From positions 275,870 through 339,869 of the forward strand of contig NZ_JAFFIX010000006.1 of NCBI RefSeq assembly GCF_016916835.1: a stretch of DNA of 64,000 nt. Direction: 5' to 3'. The notes under the pieces are model-generated. The model was not told the DNA's origin. It did no database searches and saw only the letters and a list, made by a program, of their open reading frames with translations. The position numbers and the translations under genes are program-made. This document shows, piece after piece, positions 50,497-60,068 of this stretch. The stretch is from Actinacidiphila bryophytorum (GTDB lineage Bacteria > Actinomycetota > Actinomycetes > Streptomycetales > Streptomycetaceae). Every line of letters begins with the position of its first letter. Positions within the stretch are counted from its first letter, which is position 1.

Positions 50497-50526
50497 AGGG
50501 CGGCCACCCTTTCGGGTGGCCGCCCT
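50497..50526 (-). terminator. terminator after rplL
   Basis: A 13-bp perfect stem (50497-50509 with 50514-50526) with loop tttc lies 19 nt after the rplL stop and separates rplJL from rpoBC. Confidence 0.82.
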
Positions 50527-50545
50527 GCGGCGGGTGGAGCAGAGG

Positions 50546-50935
50546 TTACTTGACCTCGACCGAGGCGCCGGCGGCCTTGAGCGCCTCGGCGCCCTTGTCC
50601 GCGGCCTCCTTGGCGACCTTCTCCAGGACGGGCTTGGGAGCGCCGTCCACGAGGTCCTTGGCCTCCTTCAGGCCCAGCGAGGTCAGCTCGCGCACGACCT
50701 TGATGACCTGGATCTTCTTGTCGCCCGCGGCGGTGAGGATGACGTCGAACTCGTCCTGCTCCTCAGCGGCCTCGGCCGGGGCGGCACCGGCGCCACCGGC
50801 GGCGGCAACGGCGACCGGGGCGGCGGCGGTGACGTCGAACTTCTCCTCGAACGCCTTCACGAACTCGGCGAGCTCGATGAGGGTGAGGGTCTCGAACTGG
50901 GCGAGCAGTTCGTCCTGGGTGAGCTTGGTCGCCAT
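50546..50935 (-). CDS. rplL: 50S ribosomal protein L7/L12
   Basis: The 129-aa stalk protein starts [20 protein letters not shown]; the upstream in-frame ATG six codons earlier is not conserved. It has the dimerising N-domain, an Ala/Gly/Pro hinge (about 45-60) and the factor-binding C-domain with [20 protein letters not shown] and [17 protein letters not shown]. It lies 82 nt after rplJ. Confidence 0.98.
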   Translation of the reverse strand: MATKLTQDELLAQFETLTLIELAEFVKAFEEKFDVTAAAPVAVAAAGGAGAAPAEAAEEQDEFDVILTAAGDKKIQVIKVVRELTSLGLKEAKDLVDGAPKPVLEKVAKEAADKGAEALKAAGASVEVK

Positions 50936-51017
50936 GGTTGGCGGTCCTTCCACTAAATCGGCAGGTGCCGGATGTACAAGTCAGCGAGCGTACGGTCGGC
51001 CCGCTGTGCGAGCCGAA

Positions 51018-51554
51018 TTACTCGGCACCGCCCTGCTCGGCCTCGGCCTTCTTGGCCCGAAGTGCCTCCGCAGTACGGACGAACTTCGACGGGAGCGCCT
51101 GGAAGAGCGCGGCAGTCTGGGACTGCTTGGCCTTCATGGCACCCGCCAGCTTGGCGAGCAGAACCTCGCGGGACTCGAGGTCCGCAAGCTTCTTGATCTC
51201 GTCGGCGGACAGCGCCTTGCCGTCAAGGACACCGCCCTTGATGACGAGAGCGGGGTTGTCCTTGGCGAAGTCGCGCAGACCCTTGGCCGCCTCGACCGGG
51301 TCACCGGTCACGAAGGCGACAGCAGACGGACCCGCGAACAGGTCGTCGAGCTGGTTGATCCCGGCCTCGTTGGCCGCGATCTTGGTCAGCGTGTTCTTCA
51401 CCACGGCGTACGTGGCGTTCTCACCGAGCGAACGGCGCAGCGTCTTGAGCTGCGCCACGGTGAGACCGCGGTACTCGGTCAGCACAGCGGCGTTCGAGGA
51501 GCGGAACTGATCCGTCAACTCGGCAACCGCGGCAGCCTTGTCAGGCCTCGCCAT
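51018..51554 (-). CDS. rplJ: 50S ribosomal protein L10
   Basis: The 178-aa stalk base protein starts [20 protein letters not shown] at 51554; an in-frame ATG 38 codons upstream lies inside the leader hairpin and was rejected. It has [20 protein letters not shown] and the C-terminal helix that carries L7/L12 dimers ([20 protein letters not shown]). Its leader holds an attenuator-like structure. Confidence 0.97.
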   Translation of the reverse strand: MARPDKAAAVAELTDQFRSSNAAVLTEYRGLTVAQLKTLRRSLGENATYAVVKNTLTKIAANEAGINQLDDLFAGPSAVAFVTGDPVEAAKGLRDFAKDNPALVIKGGVLDGKALSADEIKKLADLESREVLLAKLAGAMKAKQSQTAALFQALPSKFVRTAEALRAKKAEAEQGGAE

Positions 51555-51613
51555 GAGTCTCGGCCTCCTTCCGGGGTGATTGCGGACCGCGCGGACGAAG
51601 GAGGTGGCGTGGC

Positions 51614-51648
51614 AAAAACGAACGCCCCGGCGCAGGCGCACGGGGCGT
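51614..51648 (-). terminator. attenuator hairpin with U-tract in the rplJL leader
   Basis: On the minus strand the arms ACGCCCCG and CGGGGCGT (51622-51629, 51641-51648) plus an inner GCGC pairing are followed by tcgttttt. It lies 60 nt before the rplJ start and is the only hairpin in the window with a true poly-U run. An L10-leader type attenuator is the likely reading. Confidence 0.65.
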
Positions 51649-51785
51649 GACTCCACGAAGTCCGTCAACGGGCTTCGGAGTGACTTCCACGATCACCTGC
51701 GCAGGCCGTCCGCGTGCTGCGGATCCTTCGGTCGCCACGCCCTTTCGGGGCACGACGACGACCAGCGGTCTTTGGCTTCCCGGGA

Positions 51786-51815
51786 AGCGTACGGGATCGC
51801 GGCCCCGCGGGGCAA
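51786..51815 (-). promoter_or_regulatory. candidate rplJL promoter overlapping a terminator
   Basis: TTGCCC (51810-51815) and TACGCT (51786-51791) on the minus strand are 18 nt apart. The -35 lies in the loop region of the preceding terminator hairpin. The leader would be about 225 nt. Confidence 0.4.
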
Positions 51816-51834
51816 ATCGCCCGCGGGGCCGCGA
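51797..51834 (-). terminator. terminator after the LppX-like lipoprotein gene
   Basis: A 15-bp perfect stem (51797-51811 with 51820-51834) encloses the loop gcaaatcg, 40 nt after the stop of the lipoprotein gene. Confidence 0.78.
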
Positions 51835-51873
51835 CCGGCCGGCTGCTCGCCGCCGGCTGCCGGCTGACGCCGG

Positions 51874-52794
51874 CTACTGGTTCATCAGGTCGGAGACGTT
51901 GACGGTGTCGGAGAGGGCCGGGGCCTTGACGCTCACGGGAGCGCCGAAGTCCGAGTAGTAGGTCGTCGTCTTCATCGGGCCGGTCTTCGTGGAGGCCGTG
52001 ACCACCGCCTCGACCGGCAGGTTGGCGCCCGACACCCACAGGTCGACCGTCTCGGTCGTGATCCCGCTCTTGGCGAGCAGGTCCTTGAGCTGTGCCTGGT
52101 CCGCGGCGCTCAGGTTCGGCAGCGACTTGCCCGTCATCGCCGCGACGTCGATCGTCCCCGTGTAGTGGGTCGCCTCGATCCCCCTGACGTTCTCGTCCCC
52201 GACGTTCTTGATGTCGGGCGAGGCCAGGACCGCGTCCACGCTCTTGACCGGGTTGTTGTTCTGGATCGTGTCCTTGAGGTACGAGCCCGAGCTGCCGGTG
52301 AACTTGCCCAGGTCGGCATAGGTGTACTTGACCCAGTGCTTCCCGCCGGCCTGCGCGGCCAGCGCGGAGCCCAGGTTCACGTAGTACGCGTCGGGCAGGT
52401 AGCGCGCGGCCATGGTGGTCGACGCGCCCGCCTGGCGCAGCGAGTCGGCGACGGTGCCGCCGGTGTACGTGATCGTCATGTCGCCGACCAGGCCGTCCGC
52501 CCAGTCCAGCGCGCCCTTGTTGCTCATCGACATCACGGTGCCCATCGTGATGGTCGAGTCGACCTTCGCCGAGTGCACCCCGGCCGCGGTCTTCTTCACC
52601 AGGTCCAGCGCCGTGATGGCGTGCGCCGCCCCGGAAAGCCCCTTGGCCGTCTGGGCGGCCGTCGGGGCCGCCTTGTCCACCGAGTCCCCCGGCTTGTCGT
52701 CGGAGGCCGAAGAGCCGAGCGGTCCGCAGGCCGCAAGCGCCAGCGCCGACACGGCGGCGACGCCCGCCGCTGCCACACCCCTGATCCCACGCAT
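51874..52794 (-). CDS. LppX/LprG-like lipoprotein
   Basis: The 306-aa secreted protein starts MRGIRGVAAAGVAAVSALAL with lipobox LAAC. The mature part has ITALDLVKKTAAGVHSAKVD, DWADGLVGDMTITYTGGTVA, then IEATHYTGTIDVAAM and VEAVVTASTKTGPMKTTTYY. This is the layout of LppX/LprAFG and related actinobacterial lipoproteins, which fold as a half-barrel that carries lipids. A lipoprotein at this exact place between rplA and rplJ is, as I recall, conserved in streptomycetes. Confidence 0.82.
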   Translation of the reverse strand: MRGIRGVAAAGVAAVSALALAACGPLGSSASDDKPGDSVDKAAPTAAQTAKGLSGAAHAITALDLVKKTAAGVHSAKVDSTITMGTVMSMSNKGALDWADGLVGDMTITYTGGTVADSLRQAGASTTMAARYLPDAYYVNLGSALAAQAGGKHWVKYTYADLGKFTGSSGSYLKDTIQNNNPVKSVDAVLASPDIKNVGDENVRGIEATHYTGTIDVAAMTGKSLPNLSAADQAQLKDLLAKSGITTETVDLWVSGANLPVEAVVTASTKTGPMKTTTYYSDFGAPVSVKAPALSDTVNVSDLMNQ

Positions 52795-52910
52795 GATCCA
52801 TCCCCCTCGCGGGGACCACACGCCCCCGTCGTAACCAGCGGAACACTAACGCATGCAACTGACAAGCCCGTAAAGGCAAGCAGGCAGGCATACGAGGCCG
52901 CGCACATGCG

Positions 52911-52942
52911 GAACGCCCCGCACCAGCGGGTGCGGGGCGTTC
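52911..52942 (-). terminator. terminator after rplA
   Basis: A 14-bp perfect stem (52911-52924 with 52929-52942) with a 4-nt loop lies 31 nt past the rplA stop and ends the rplK-rplA transcript. Confidence 0.8.
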
Positions 52943-52973
52943 GGTTCGCGGGCAGCGCGCCCGGACGTCGTCG

Positions 52974-53699
52974 TCAGACGGACGCCGGGTCCTCCTCGAC
53001 GAGGAGGTTGCGGGTGCGGTTGGGGTCGATCTGGATGCCGGGGCCCATGGTCGTGGACACGGCAGCCTTCTTGACGTAACGGCCCTTGGCCGCGGACGGC
53101 TTGAGCCGCAGGATCTCGTCCAGCGCCGCTGCGTAGTTCTCCACCAGGAGGGTCTCGTCGAAGGAGACCTTGCCGATGATGAAGTGCAGGTTGGAGTGCT
53201 TGTCGACGCGGAACTCGATCTTGCCGCCCTTGATCTCGGTGACCGCCTTCGCCACGTCGGGCGTCACGGTGCCGGTCTTCGGGTTCGGCATCAGACCGCG
53301 CGGGCCGAGGACGCGGCCGAGGCGGCCGACCTTGCCCATGAGGTCGGGGGTGGCGACGACGGCGTCGAAGTCCAGCCGGCCCTTCGCCACCTCGTCGATC
53401 AGTTCGTCGGAGCCGACGATGTCGGCTCCCGCGGCTTCCGCGGCCGCAGCACGGTCACCGGTCGCGAAGACCAGGACCCGGGCGGTCTTGCCGGTGCCGT
53501 GCGGAAGGTTCACGGTGCCACGGACCATCTGGTCGGCCTTGCGCGGGTCCACACCCAGGCGGAAGGCGACCTCGACGGTCGAGTCGAACTTGGTGGTCGC
53601 GGTCTCCTTGGCGAGACGGACGGCCTCCAGGGGCGCGTACAGGCGCTCCTGGTCGATCTTGGCGTCCGCAGCGCGGAGAGACTTGCTGCGCTTGCTCAC
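52974..53699 (-). CDS. rplA: 50S ribosomal protein L1
   Basis: This 241-aa L1-stalk protein moves with E-site tRNA. It starts [20 protein letters not shown] and includes [20 protein letters not shown], the [18 protein letters not shown] loop and [18 protein letters not shown]. It follows rplK by 84 nt. Confidence 0.98.
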   Translation of the reverse strand: MSKRSKSLRAADAKIDQERLYAPLEAVRLAKETATTKFDSTVEVAFRLGVDPRKADQMVRGTVNLPHGTGKTARVLVFATGDRAAAAEAAGADIVGSDELIDEVAKGRLDFDAVVATPDLMGKVGRLGRVLGPRGLMPNPKTGTVTPDVAKAVTEIKGGKIEFRVDKHSNLHFIIGKVSFDETLLVENYAAALDEILRLKPSAAKGRYVKKAAVSTTMGPGIQIDPNRTRNLLVEEDPASV

Positions 53700-53783
53700 G
53701 GTTCTGCTCCTACGGTCTTGAGTGGAGTCGTGGTGCGGGCCGAGCCGGCCCTCCCACAGGTGGTGCTTGCCTACGAGGTGGCG

Positions 53784-54218
53784 TCAGCCCTCGACGGTGA
53801 TGCCCATGGAGCGGGCCGTACCGGCGATGATCTTCTCGGCGGCGTCGAGGTCGTTCGCGTTCAGGTCGGGGAGCTTCGTCGTGGCGATCTCCCGCACCTG
53901 GGCGCGGCTGAGCTTGGCGACCTTCTTGACGTGCGGCTCGCCGGAGCCCTTGTCGACACCCGCGGCCTTGAGGATCAGCTTGGCCGCCGGCGGGGTCTTG
54001 GTGATGAAGGTGAAGGTGCGGTCCTCGTAGACCGTGATCTCCACCGGGATCACCATGCCGCGCTGCGACTCGGTCGCCGCGTTGTAGGCCTTGCAGAACT
54101 CCATGATGTTCACGCCGTGCTGGCCCAGCGCGGGGCCGACCGGCGGGGCCGGGTTCGCCGCACCGGCGTTGATCTGGAGCTTGATCAGCCCCGTGACCTT
54201 CTTCTTCTTGGGAGGCAT
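53784..54218 (-). CDS. rplK: 50S ribosomal protein L11
   Basis: The 144-aa GTPase-centre protein is required for RelA activation. It starts [20 protein letters not shown] at 54218. The thiostrepton-contact Pro-rich segment [20 protein letters not shown] and the C-domain [20 protein letters not shown] are intact. In this genome it is separated from nusG by a lipase gene on the other strand, so it needs its own promoter in the 226 nt upstream. Confidence 0.97.
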
Positions 54219-54444
54219 GTGCTCTCTCCGGGTCCTGTTGAGAGTTTTTCCGTGCCTGCGAGCAGGCATACCGCACCACGATAGCGGGTAACGCCCCCGG
54301 CCCTGAAATCCGGCCTCCCCACCCTCGCCCCAGGAGCACCTGAAGTTCCGGTCTACGCGGGAAGAATTCTTGGCATGAACACTTCCCGTAGCGGGCTACC
54401 GGCTGGTACCAAAGTCCTGCAGCGATCCTGCTCTTGGAGGTTCC

Positions 54445-55245
54445 GTGAGACTGACCAGGTCCTTAACCGCCCTCGCCGCACTCGCGTTCGCCCTGGTGGC
54501 GGCGCTGGTGCTGACCACCGGCCCGGCACAGGCTGCCGGGCCTGCCTATGTCGCGCTCGGGGACTCGTACTCCGCCGGGAACGGCGCAGGCAACTACATC
54601 AGCTCCAGCGGCGACTGCCACCGCAGCAACAGCGCCTACCCGGCCCTGTGGGCCGGCGCCCACAGCCCGTCCTCGTTCACCTTCGCCGCCTGCTCGGGAG
54701 CGGTGACCAGTGACGTGACCGGCAGCCAGCTCGGCGGGCTCAACTCCTCCACCGGCCTGGTCACCCTCACCATCGGCGGCAATGACGCGGGCTTCTCCGA
54801 CGTCATGACCACCTGTGTGACCGGCTCCGACAGCACGTGCGTCAACCGCGTCAACCAGGCGGAGACCTTCGTCCGCAACACCCTGCCCGGCCGGCTCGAC
54901 ACCGTCTACAACGCCATCCGCGCCAAGGCGCCCAACGCCCGGGTCGTCGTCCTCGGCTACCCGGACATGTACGACCTGTCGGCCTGGTTCTGCGTCGGCC
55001 TCAGCGACACCAAGCACCAGAAGATCAACGAGGCCGCCGACGTACTCGACACCACCACCGCCTCCGTCGCGGCCTCCCACGGCTTCGCCTTCGGCGACGT
55101 CCGCCCCACCTTCCACGGCCACGAACTCTGCTCGGGCGACGACTACCTGCACTCCCTCGTCATCTCCCCGAGCTGGGAGTCCTACCACCCCACCGCCACC
55201 GGCCACTCGGCCGGCTACCTCCCGGTCCTGAACGCCAACGACTGA
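54445..55245 (+). CDS. secreted SGNH/GDSL lipase-esterase
   Basis: The 266-aa enzyme starts at GTG behind ggagg with signal peptide MRLTRSLTALAALAFALVAA (cleavage near AQAAG). Block I VALGDSYSAGNG places the nucleophile at Ser41; block III TIGGNDAGF and the catalytic His in SYHPTATGHSAG follow. Six Cys suggest three disulfides, as in S. rimosus/S. coelicolor-type lipases. It is transcribed against the flanking ribosomal genes and sits where rplK normally follows nusG directly. Confidence 0.93.
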   Translation: MRLTRSLTALAALAFALVAALVLTTGPAQAAGPAYVALGDSYSAGNGAGNYISSSGDCHRSNSAYPALWAGAHSPSSFTFAACSGAVTSDVTGSQLGGLNSSTGLVTLTIGGNDAGFSDVMTTCVTGSDSTCVNRVNQAETFVRNTLPGRLDTVYNAIRAKAPNARVVVLGYPDMYDLSAWFCVGLSDTKHQKINEAADVLDTTTASVAASHGFAFGDVRPTFHGHELCSGDDYLHSLVISPSWESYHPTATGHSAGYLPVLNAND

Positions 55246-55278
55246 TCCGGCGCCACCCCTTCCGTACCTCCGTACACG

Positions 55279-55317
55279 CCTGAGCCCCTGCTCCCACGAC
55301 GGGAGCAGGGGCTCAGG
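55279..55317. terminator. bidirectional terminator between lipase and nusG
   Basis: A 17-bp perfect stem (55279-55295 with 55301-55317) with loop acgac lies 33 nt after the lipase stop and 22 nt after the nusG stop on the other strand. It would prevent read-through both ways. Confidence 0.88.
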
Positions 55318-55339
55318 CCTCGGACAGCGGACCCGCAGG

Positions 55340-56200
55340 TCAGTTCTTCTGGATCTGGTCGAAGCTCAGCTCGACCGGGGTCTCCCGGCCGAAGATCTCG
55401 ACCAGGCCCTTGACCTTCTTCGAGTCCGGGTTGATCTCGTTGATCGTCGCCTGGAGGGTGGCGAAGGGGCCGTCGGTGACGGTGACCGAGTCGCCGACCT
55501 CGAAGTCCAGCACCTGGACCTCGACCTTGCGCGGCTGGGCGGTGCCCTCGGCGATCGCGGCGGCCTCGGCCGCGGCCTCCACCTCGGGGGCCAGCATCTT
55601 CACGATCTCGTCGAGGGTCAGCGGGTACGGGTCGTACGCGTTGCCGACGAAGCCGGTGACACCGGGGGTGTTGCGGACGACGCCCCAGGACTCGTTGGTC
55701 AGGTCCATGCGGACCAGGACGTAGCCGGGGAGCTTGTTCTGCCGGATGGTCTTGCGGTCGCCGTTCTTGATCTGAACGACTTCCTCCTGCGGGACCTCGG
55801 CCTGGTAGATGTACTCCTCGACGTTCAGCGAGACCGCACGCTGCTCCAGGTTGGACTTCACCCGGTTCTCGTAGCCGGCGTAGGTGTGGATCACGTACCA
55901 CTCGCCGGGCAGGGTGCGAAGCTCCTCGCGGAAGGCGGCCACCGCGTCGACCGGGGTCTGCGGCGCGGCCTGCTCGTCGCCGTCCTCGTCCGACTCGTCG
56001 GTCTCGCCCGCCGCTTCCGCAGCGTCTTCCGCGTCGTCGTCATCCGACTCGTGGACGGCGGCCTGCTCGGCGGGTTCGCCCTCGGCCAGGTCGGCGGCAG
56101 CCGCCTGGTCGACGTCGCCGTCGGCGGCCTCGACGATGTCGAGCGCGGTTTCGGCGCCCTCGACGGACTCGTCGGCGTCGTACACGTTCGGGTCAGACAC
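55340..56200 (-). CDS. nusG: transcription termination/antitermination factor NusG
   Basis: This 286-aa factor has a long acidic N-terminal extension (about 1-100, e.g. [20 protein letters not shown]) typical of actinobacterial NusG, then the NGN domain ([20 protein letters not shown] to [15 protein letters not shown]) and the KOW domain ([20 protein letters not shown] to [12 protein letters not shown]). It is the last gene after secE and is followed by a terminator instead of rplK. Confidence 0.97.
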   Translation of the reverse strand: MSDPNVYDADESVEGAETALDIVEAADGDVDQAAAADLAEGEPAEQAAVHESDDDDAEDAAEAAGETDESDEDGDEQAAPQTPVDAVAAFREELRTLPGEWYVIHTYAGYENRVKSNLEQRAVSLNVEEYIYQAEVPQEEVVQIKNGDRKTIRQNKLPGYVLVRMDLTNESWGVVRNTPGVTGFVGNAYDPYPLTLDEIVKMLAPEVEAAAEAAAIAEGTAQPRKVEVQVLDFEVGDSVTVTDGPFATLQATINEINPDSKKVKGLVEIFGRETPVELSFDQIQKN

Positions 56201-56322
56201 GGTGACAGCTTCTTCCTGACTTCAAAGGTGGCACTGCGGGCGGGGCGGCCTGCGGCCTGCGCACCCCCCGCGGACTGGCGGGACCGGCCGGGACACCGCT
56301 CGGCCGGAAACCGGAAAGCAGC

Positions 56323-56616
56323 TCAGCCGAAAACGGCGGAAATAAGCTTCCCGAAGCCCCAGTCAACCACGGCCACGAACCCGATGACGACCACAACGAA
56401 GACAATCACCACAGTGGTGTACGTGGTGAGGTCGTTGCGGTTGGGCCAGACGACCTTGCGAAGCTCCGCGATGATCTGGCGGTAGAAAAGCGCGAGGCGA
56501 CCCAGGGGACCCTTCTTGCCGCGCTTGCCTCCGCGGCGGGGCTTCCGCTCGGTGTCCTTGTCGTCCTGAGTCGCGTCAGGCTCCGGGACCTCGATGGAGT
56601 CCGTGATCTCAGTCAC
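56323..56616 (-). CDS. secE: preprotein translocase subunit SecE
   Basis: The 97-aa protein has a charged cytosolic N-terminus (DATQDDKDTERKPRRGGKRG), the conserved amphipathic helix FYRQIIAELRKVVWPNRNDL and a single C-terminal span (VIVFVVVVIGFVAVVDWGFG). It lies downstream of the tRNA-Trp gene and 122 nt before nusG. Confidence 0.97.
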   Translation of the reverse strand: MTEITDSIEVPEPDATQDDKDTERKPRRGGKRGKKGPLGRLALFYRQIIAELRKVVWPNRNDLTTYTTVVIVFVVVVIGFVAVVDWGFGKLISAVFG

Positions 56617-56714
56617 TCGTCCTCACCTGACTCCGGGTCGTGGCCGTGCCGCGCCCGTCGCGCGGTACGGCGAGTGCTTATCTGCCTGCCCACGTCCAGG
56701 TCGGACGTGTGGAG

Positions 56715-56787
56715 CAGGGCCGGAGGGACTTGAACCCCCAACCGCTGGTTTTGGAGACCAGTGCTCTACCAATTGAGCTACGACCCT
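56715..56787 (-). tRNA. tRNA-Trp (anticodon CCA)
   Basis: This 73-nt gene has acceptor arms AGGGTCG and CGGCCCT closing with one G-T pair. The D arm is GCTCAATTGGTAGAGC. The anticodon stem CTGGT/ACCAG encloses loop CTCCAAA (anticodon CCA), and the T arm is GGGGGTTCAAGTCCCTC. The 3' CCA is not encoded; the discriminator is G. Its place upstream of secE is the standard streptomycete one. Confidence 0.95.
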
Positions 56788-56845
56788 TCGACAGACACCC
56801 CCAACGTACCGCAGGCGACATCGCCGGGAGGGCCATCGACGGTTG

Positions 56846-56875
56846 AGTGTACGTGCTCCGGGGCTCCTCGTCGAA
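56846..56875 (-). promoter_or_regulatory. candidate promoter for tRNA-Trp-secE-nusG
   Basis: TTCGAC (56870-56875) and TACACT (56846-56851) on the minus strand are 18 nt apart, about 60 nt before the tRNA 5' end. Confidence 0.5.
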
Positions 56876-56998
56876 CGCCTTGCAAAGGAGTTGCTCCGGA
56901 TCACCTGAGATCGGGTTCAAACCTCGACACGCACCCGAACTTCAGTACAGCGCCAAACCCCGGTGCCCGGGGGTCCCGGTGTCTGGGACCATGCAGTC

Positions 56999-58237
<1,239 letters not shown>

Positions 58238-58336
58238 CCCCGGGCGCGGGTGTTCCGGGCCGCGCGCGCATTCGGGCAAGCCCCCGTTCGGAGAAAACGG
58301 TTCCGGGCGGGGGCTCGCGTATAGCAGGATCTTGGA

Positions 58337-59371
58337 ATGGCACGCGAAGTACGTACGGGGCAGGGCCGGGACATCCGGCTCCTCCCCAAGGCACACCTGC
58401 ACCTGCACTTCACCGGCTCCATGCGCCCGGCCACCCTGCTGGAACTGGCCGACAAGCACGGCGTCCACCTGCCCGACGCCCTCACCTCGGGCGAGCCCCC
58501 CAAACTGCGGGCCACCGACGAGCGCGGCTGGTTCCGCTTCCAGCGGCTCTACGACGCCGCCCGCTCCTGCCTGCGCACCCCCGACGACATCCACCGGCTG
58601 GTGCGCGAAGCCGCGCAGGAGGACGCCGTTGACGGCTCCGGCTGGCTGGAGATCCAGGTCGACCCGACCTCGTACGCCCCCCGGCTCGGCGGACTCATCC
58701 CCACCCTGGAGATCATCCTCGACGCGGTCCACACCGCATCCCGCGACACCGGCGTCGGCATGGCCGTCGTCGTCGCCGCCAACCGCATGAAGCACCCGCT
58801 GGACGCCCGCACCCTGGCCAGGCTCGCCGTACGCTACGCCGACCGCGGGGTCATCGGCTTCGGCCTGTCCAACGACGAACGCCGCGGCCTGGCAAGGGAC
58901 TTCGACCGCGCCTTCGCCATCGCCAGGGACGGCGGCCTGCTCGCCGCCCCGCACGGCGGCGAACTCGCCGGCCCCGCCAGCGTCCGCGACTGCCTCGACG
59001 ACCTCGGCGCGCAGCGCGTCGGCCACGGCGTGCGCGCCGCCGAGGACCCCCACCTGGTGCGCCGGCTCGCCGACACCGGCGTCACCTGCGAGGTCTGCCC
59101 CGCCTCCAACGTCGCCCTCGGCGTCTACGACAAACCCGAGGACGTACCCCTGCGGCTCCTCTACGACGCCGGCGTCCCCATGGCGCTCGGCGCCGACGAC
59201 CCGCTGCTCTTCGGCTCCCGGCTCGCCGCGCAGTACGACATCGCGCGGGACGTCCACGGCTTCACCGACCAGGAGCTGGCGGAACTGGCCCGGCAGTCGG
59301 TACGCGCCTCCCGGGCGCCGCACGACATACGCGAGCGGATGCTCGCCGACATCGACGCCTGGGCTTCCTGA
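58337..59371 (+). CDS. add: adenosine deaminase family amidohydrolase
   Basis: This 344-aa TIM-barrel metal hydrolase has the first zinc motif KAHLHLHFTGSM (HxH), the catalytic PHGGELAG, QRVGHGVRAAEDP and the metal Asp in LGADDPLLFG (ADDP where SDDP or TDDP is more usual). The conserved EVCPASNVALG segment supports the adenosine/aminodeoxyadenosine deaminase branch. It follows aspC by 99 nt. Exact substrate (adenosine, adenine or a derivative) is uncertain. Confidence 0.88.
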   Translation: MAREVRTGQGRDIRLLPKAHLHLHFTGSMRPATLLELADKHGVHLPDALTSGEPPKLRATDERGWFRFQRLYDAARSCLRTPDDIHRLVREAAQEDAVDGSGWLEIQVDPTSYAPRLGGLIPTLEIILDAVHTASRDTGVGMAVVVAANRMKHPLDARTLARLAVRYADRGVIGFGLSNDERRGLARDFDRAFAIARDGGLLAAPHGGELAGPASVRDCLDDLGAQRVGHGVRAAEDPHLVRRLADTGVTCEVCPASNVALGVYDKPEDVPLRLLYDAGVPMALGADDPLLFGSRLAAQYDIARDVHGFTDQELAELARQSVRASRAPHDIRERMLADIDAWAS

Positions 59372-59414
59372 GCCGCGCTCTGCGGCCCTCCGGGGTCCCC
59401 CACAGGGTCCCCCC

Positions 59415-59449
59415 GGGTCTCGCCCGCCCCCGTCGACCGGGCGAGACCC
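59415..59449 (+). terminator. terminator after add
   Basis: A 12-bp perfect stem (59415-59426 with 59438-59449) lies 43 nt past the add stop and closes the aspC-add unit. Confidence 0.75.
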
Positions 59450-59494
59450 CCGTTGAGCAAGCAATCATGCGCACCGCATCCCGCGCACCTGCCC

Positions 59495-59588
59495 CGGTGC
59501 ACACTCCCGCGCCGGCACCGCTCCCGGTGCACATCCCGGGGCATCCCTGTGCACGGGGAGCGCTTCCGCACGGCCATGTGTGCACCGG
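59495..59588. promoter_or_regulatory. cluster of four GTGCAC palindromes upstream of a two-gene operon
   Basis: GTGCAC occurs at 59497, 59527, 59549 and 59580. Two copies are within ccggtgcaca, one is within its reverse complement tgtgcaccgg, and one has ctgtgcacgg. The spacings of 30, 22 and 31 bases are close to two or three helical turns. They lie 55-150 nt upstream of the start at 59643, consistent with repeated operator sites. Confidence 0.45.
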
Positions 59589-59642
59589 TGCCATGGGCTC
59601 CGCCCGCGAGTGGTCCTAGCGTCGGACGTGGAGGTGGTCACA

Positions 59643-60068
59643 GTGATCTTCGGCAGCAGCGTCGGCGTCATCTGCACGCAGGACCGCGCGCAGGCCGCAC
59701 ACGCCATGGCCGCGGTGCTCGAAGCCGCGGGCTACCCCGTGCACTGCCAGGTCCTCCCGTCAGGCCCCGACACAGCCGAGGCACTCCCCGCAGCCGCCGG
59801 CGCCCTCGCCCGGCACCGCTGCGACGTCCTCATCACCCTCGCAGCCCCGCCGGCCGCACTCGGCGCCCTGCGCCACGCCGCCCGCCAGGCCGACCTCACC
59901 GGCTGGGTCCACGCGGACCCGGTCGGCGCGGCCGACGGCGGGACACTGCTCACCGCCGCCGTCGAGGCCGGGGTGCGGTACGAATACGCCCCCGCCGCGC
60001 CCGACGACTGGCGCCCGGTCCTGCTCGCGCTCGGCCCGCACGTGGCGCGTAAGGAGTCACCGTCATGA
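59643..60068 (+). CDS. hypothetical protein, Rossmann-like
   Basis: The 141-aa product starts at GTG five bases after the strong ribosome-binding site ggaggtgg (IFGSSVGVICTQDRAQAAHA). It has alternating hydrophobic strands and Ala-rich helices (HRCDVLITLAAPPAALGALR, then DLTGWVHADPVGAADGGTLL). I do not recognise the family. It overlaps the HATPase gene by four bases (ATGA). Confidence 0.7.
   Translation: MIFGSSVGVICTQDRAQAAHAMAAVLEAAGYPVHCQVLPSGPDTAEALPAAAGALARHRCDVLITLAAPPAALGALRHAARQADLTGWVHADPVGAADGGTLLTAAVEAGVRYEYAPAAPDDWRPVLLALGPHVARKESPS

Larger units (their letters stand above)
49931..50545. other. rplL-rpoB intergenic region
   Basis: These 615 nt contain the rplL terminator (50497-50526) and a good rpoB promoter (50090-50118). 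The part from 50230 to 50490 shows short direct repeats (gaccccgaccgaagtc at about 50272 and 50289) and no gene I can support. The rpoB leader of about 150 nt shows no strong hairpin. Confidence 0.7.
51555..51873. other. rplJ leader and promoter region
   Basis: These 319 nt carry, from the right: the lipoprotein terminator (51797-51834), a candidate promoter overlapping it (51786-51815), a long inverted segment (tgactccacgaag with cttcggagtgac, about 51648-51684) that may be the L10-binding arm, and a hairpin followed by a U5 tract (51614-51648). Confidence 0.65.

Noticed and set aside
54219..54444. A promoter for rplK (TTCAGG-N18-TATCGT on the minus strand)
   Set aside because: The -35 is poor, and several equal candidates exist in this gap. 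A promoter must exist here but I cannot place it.
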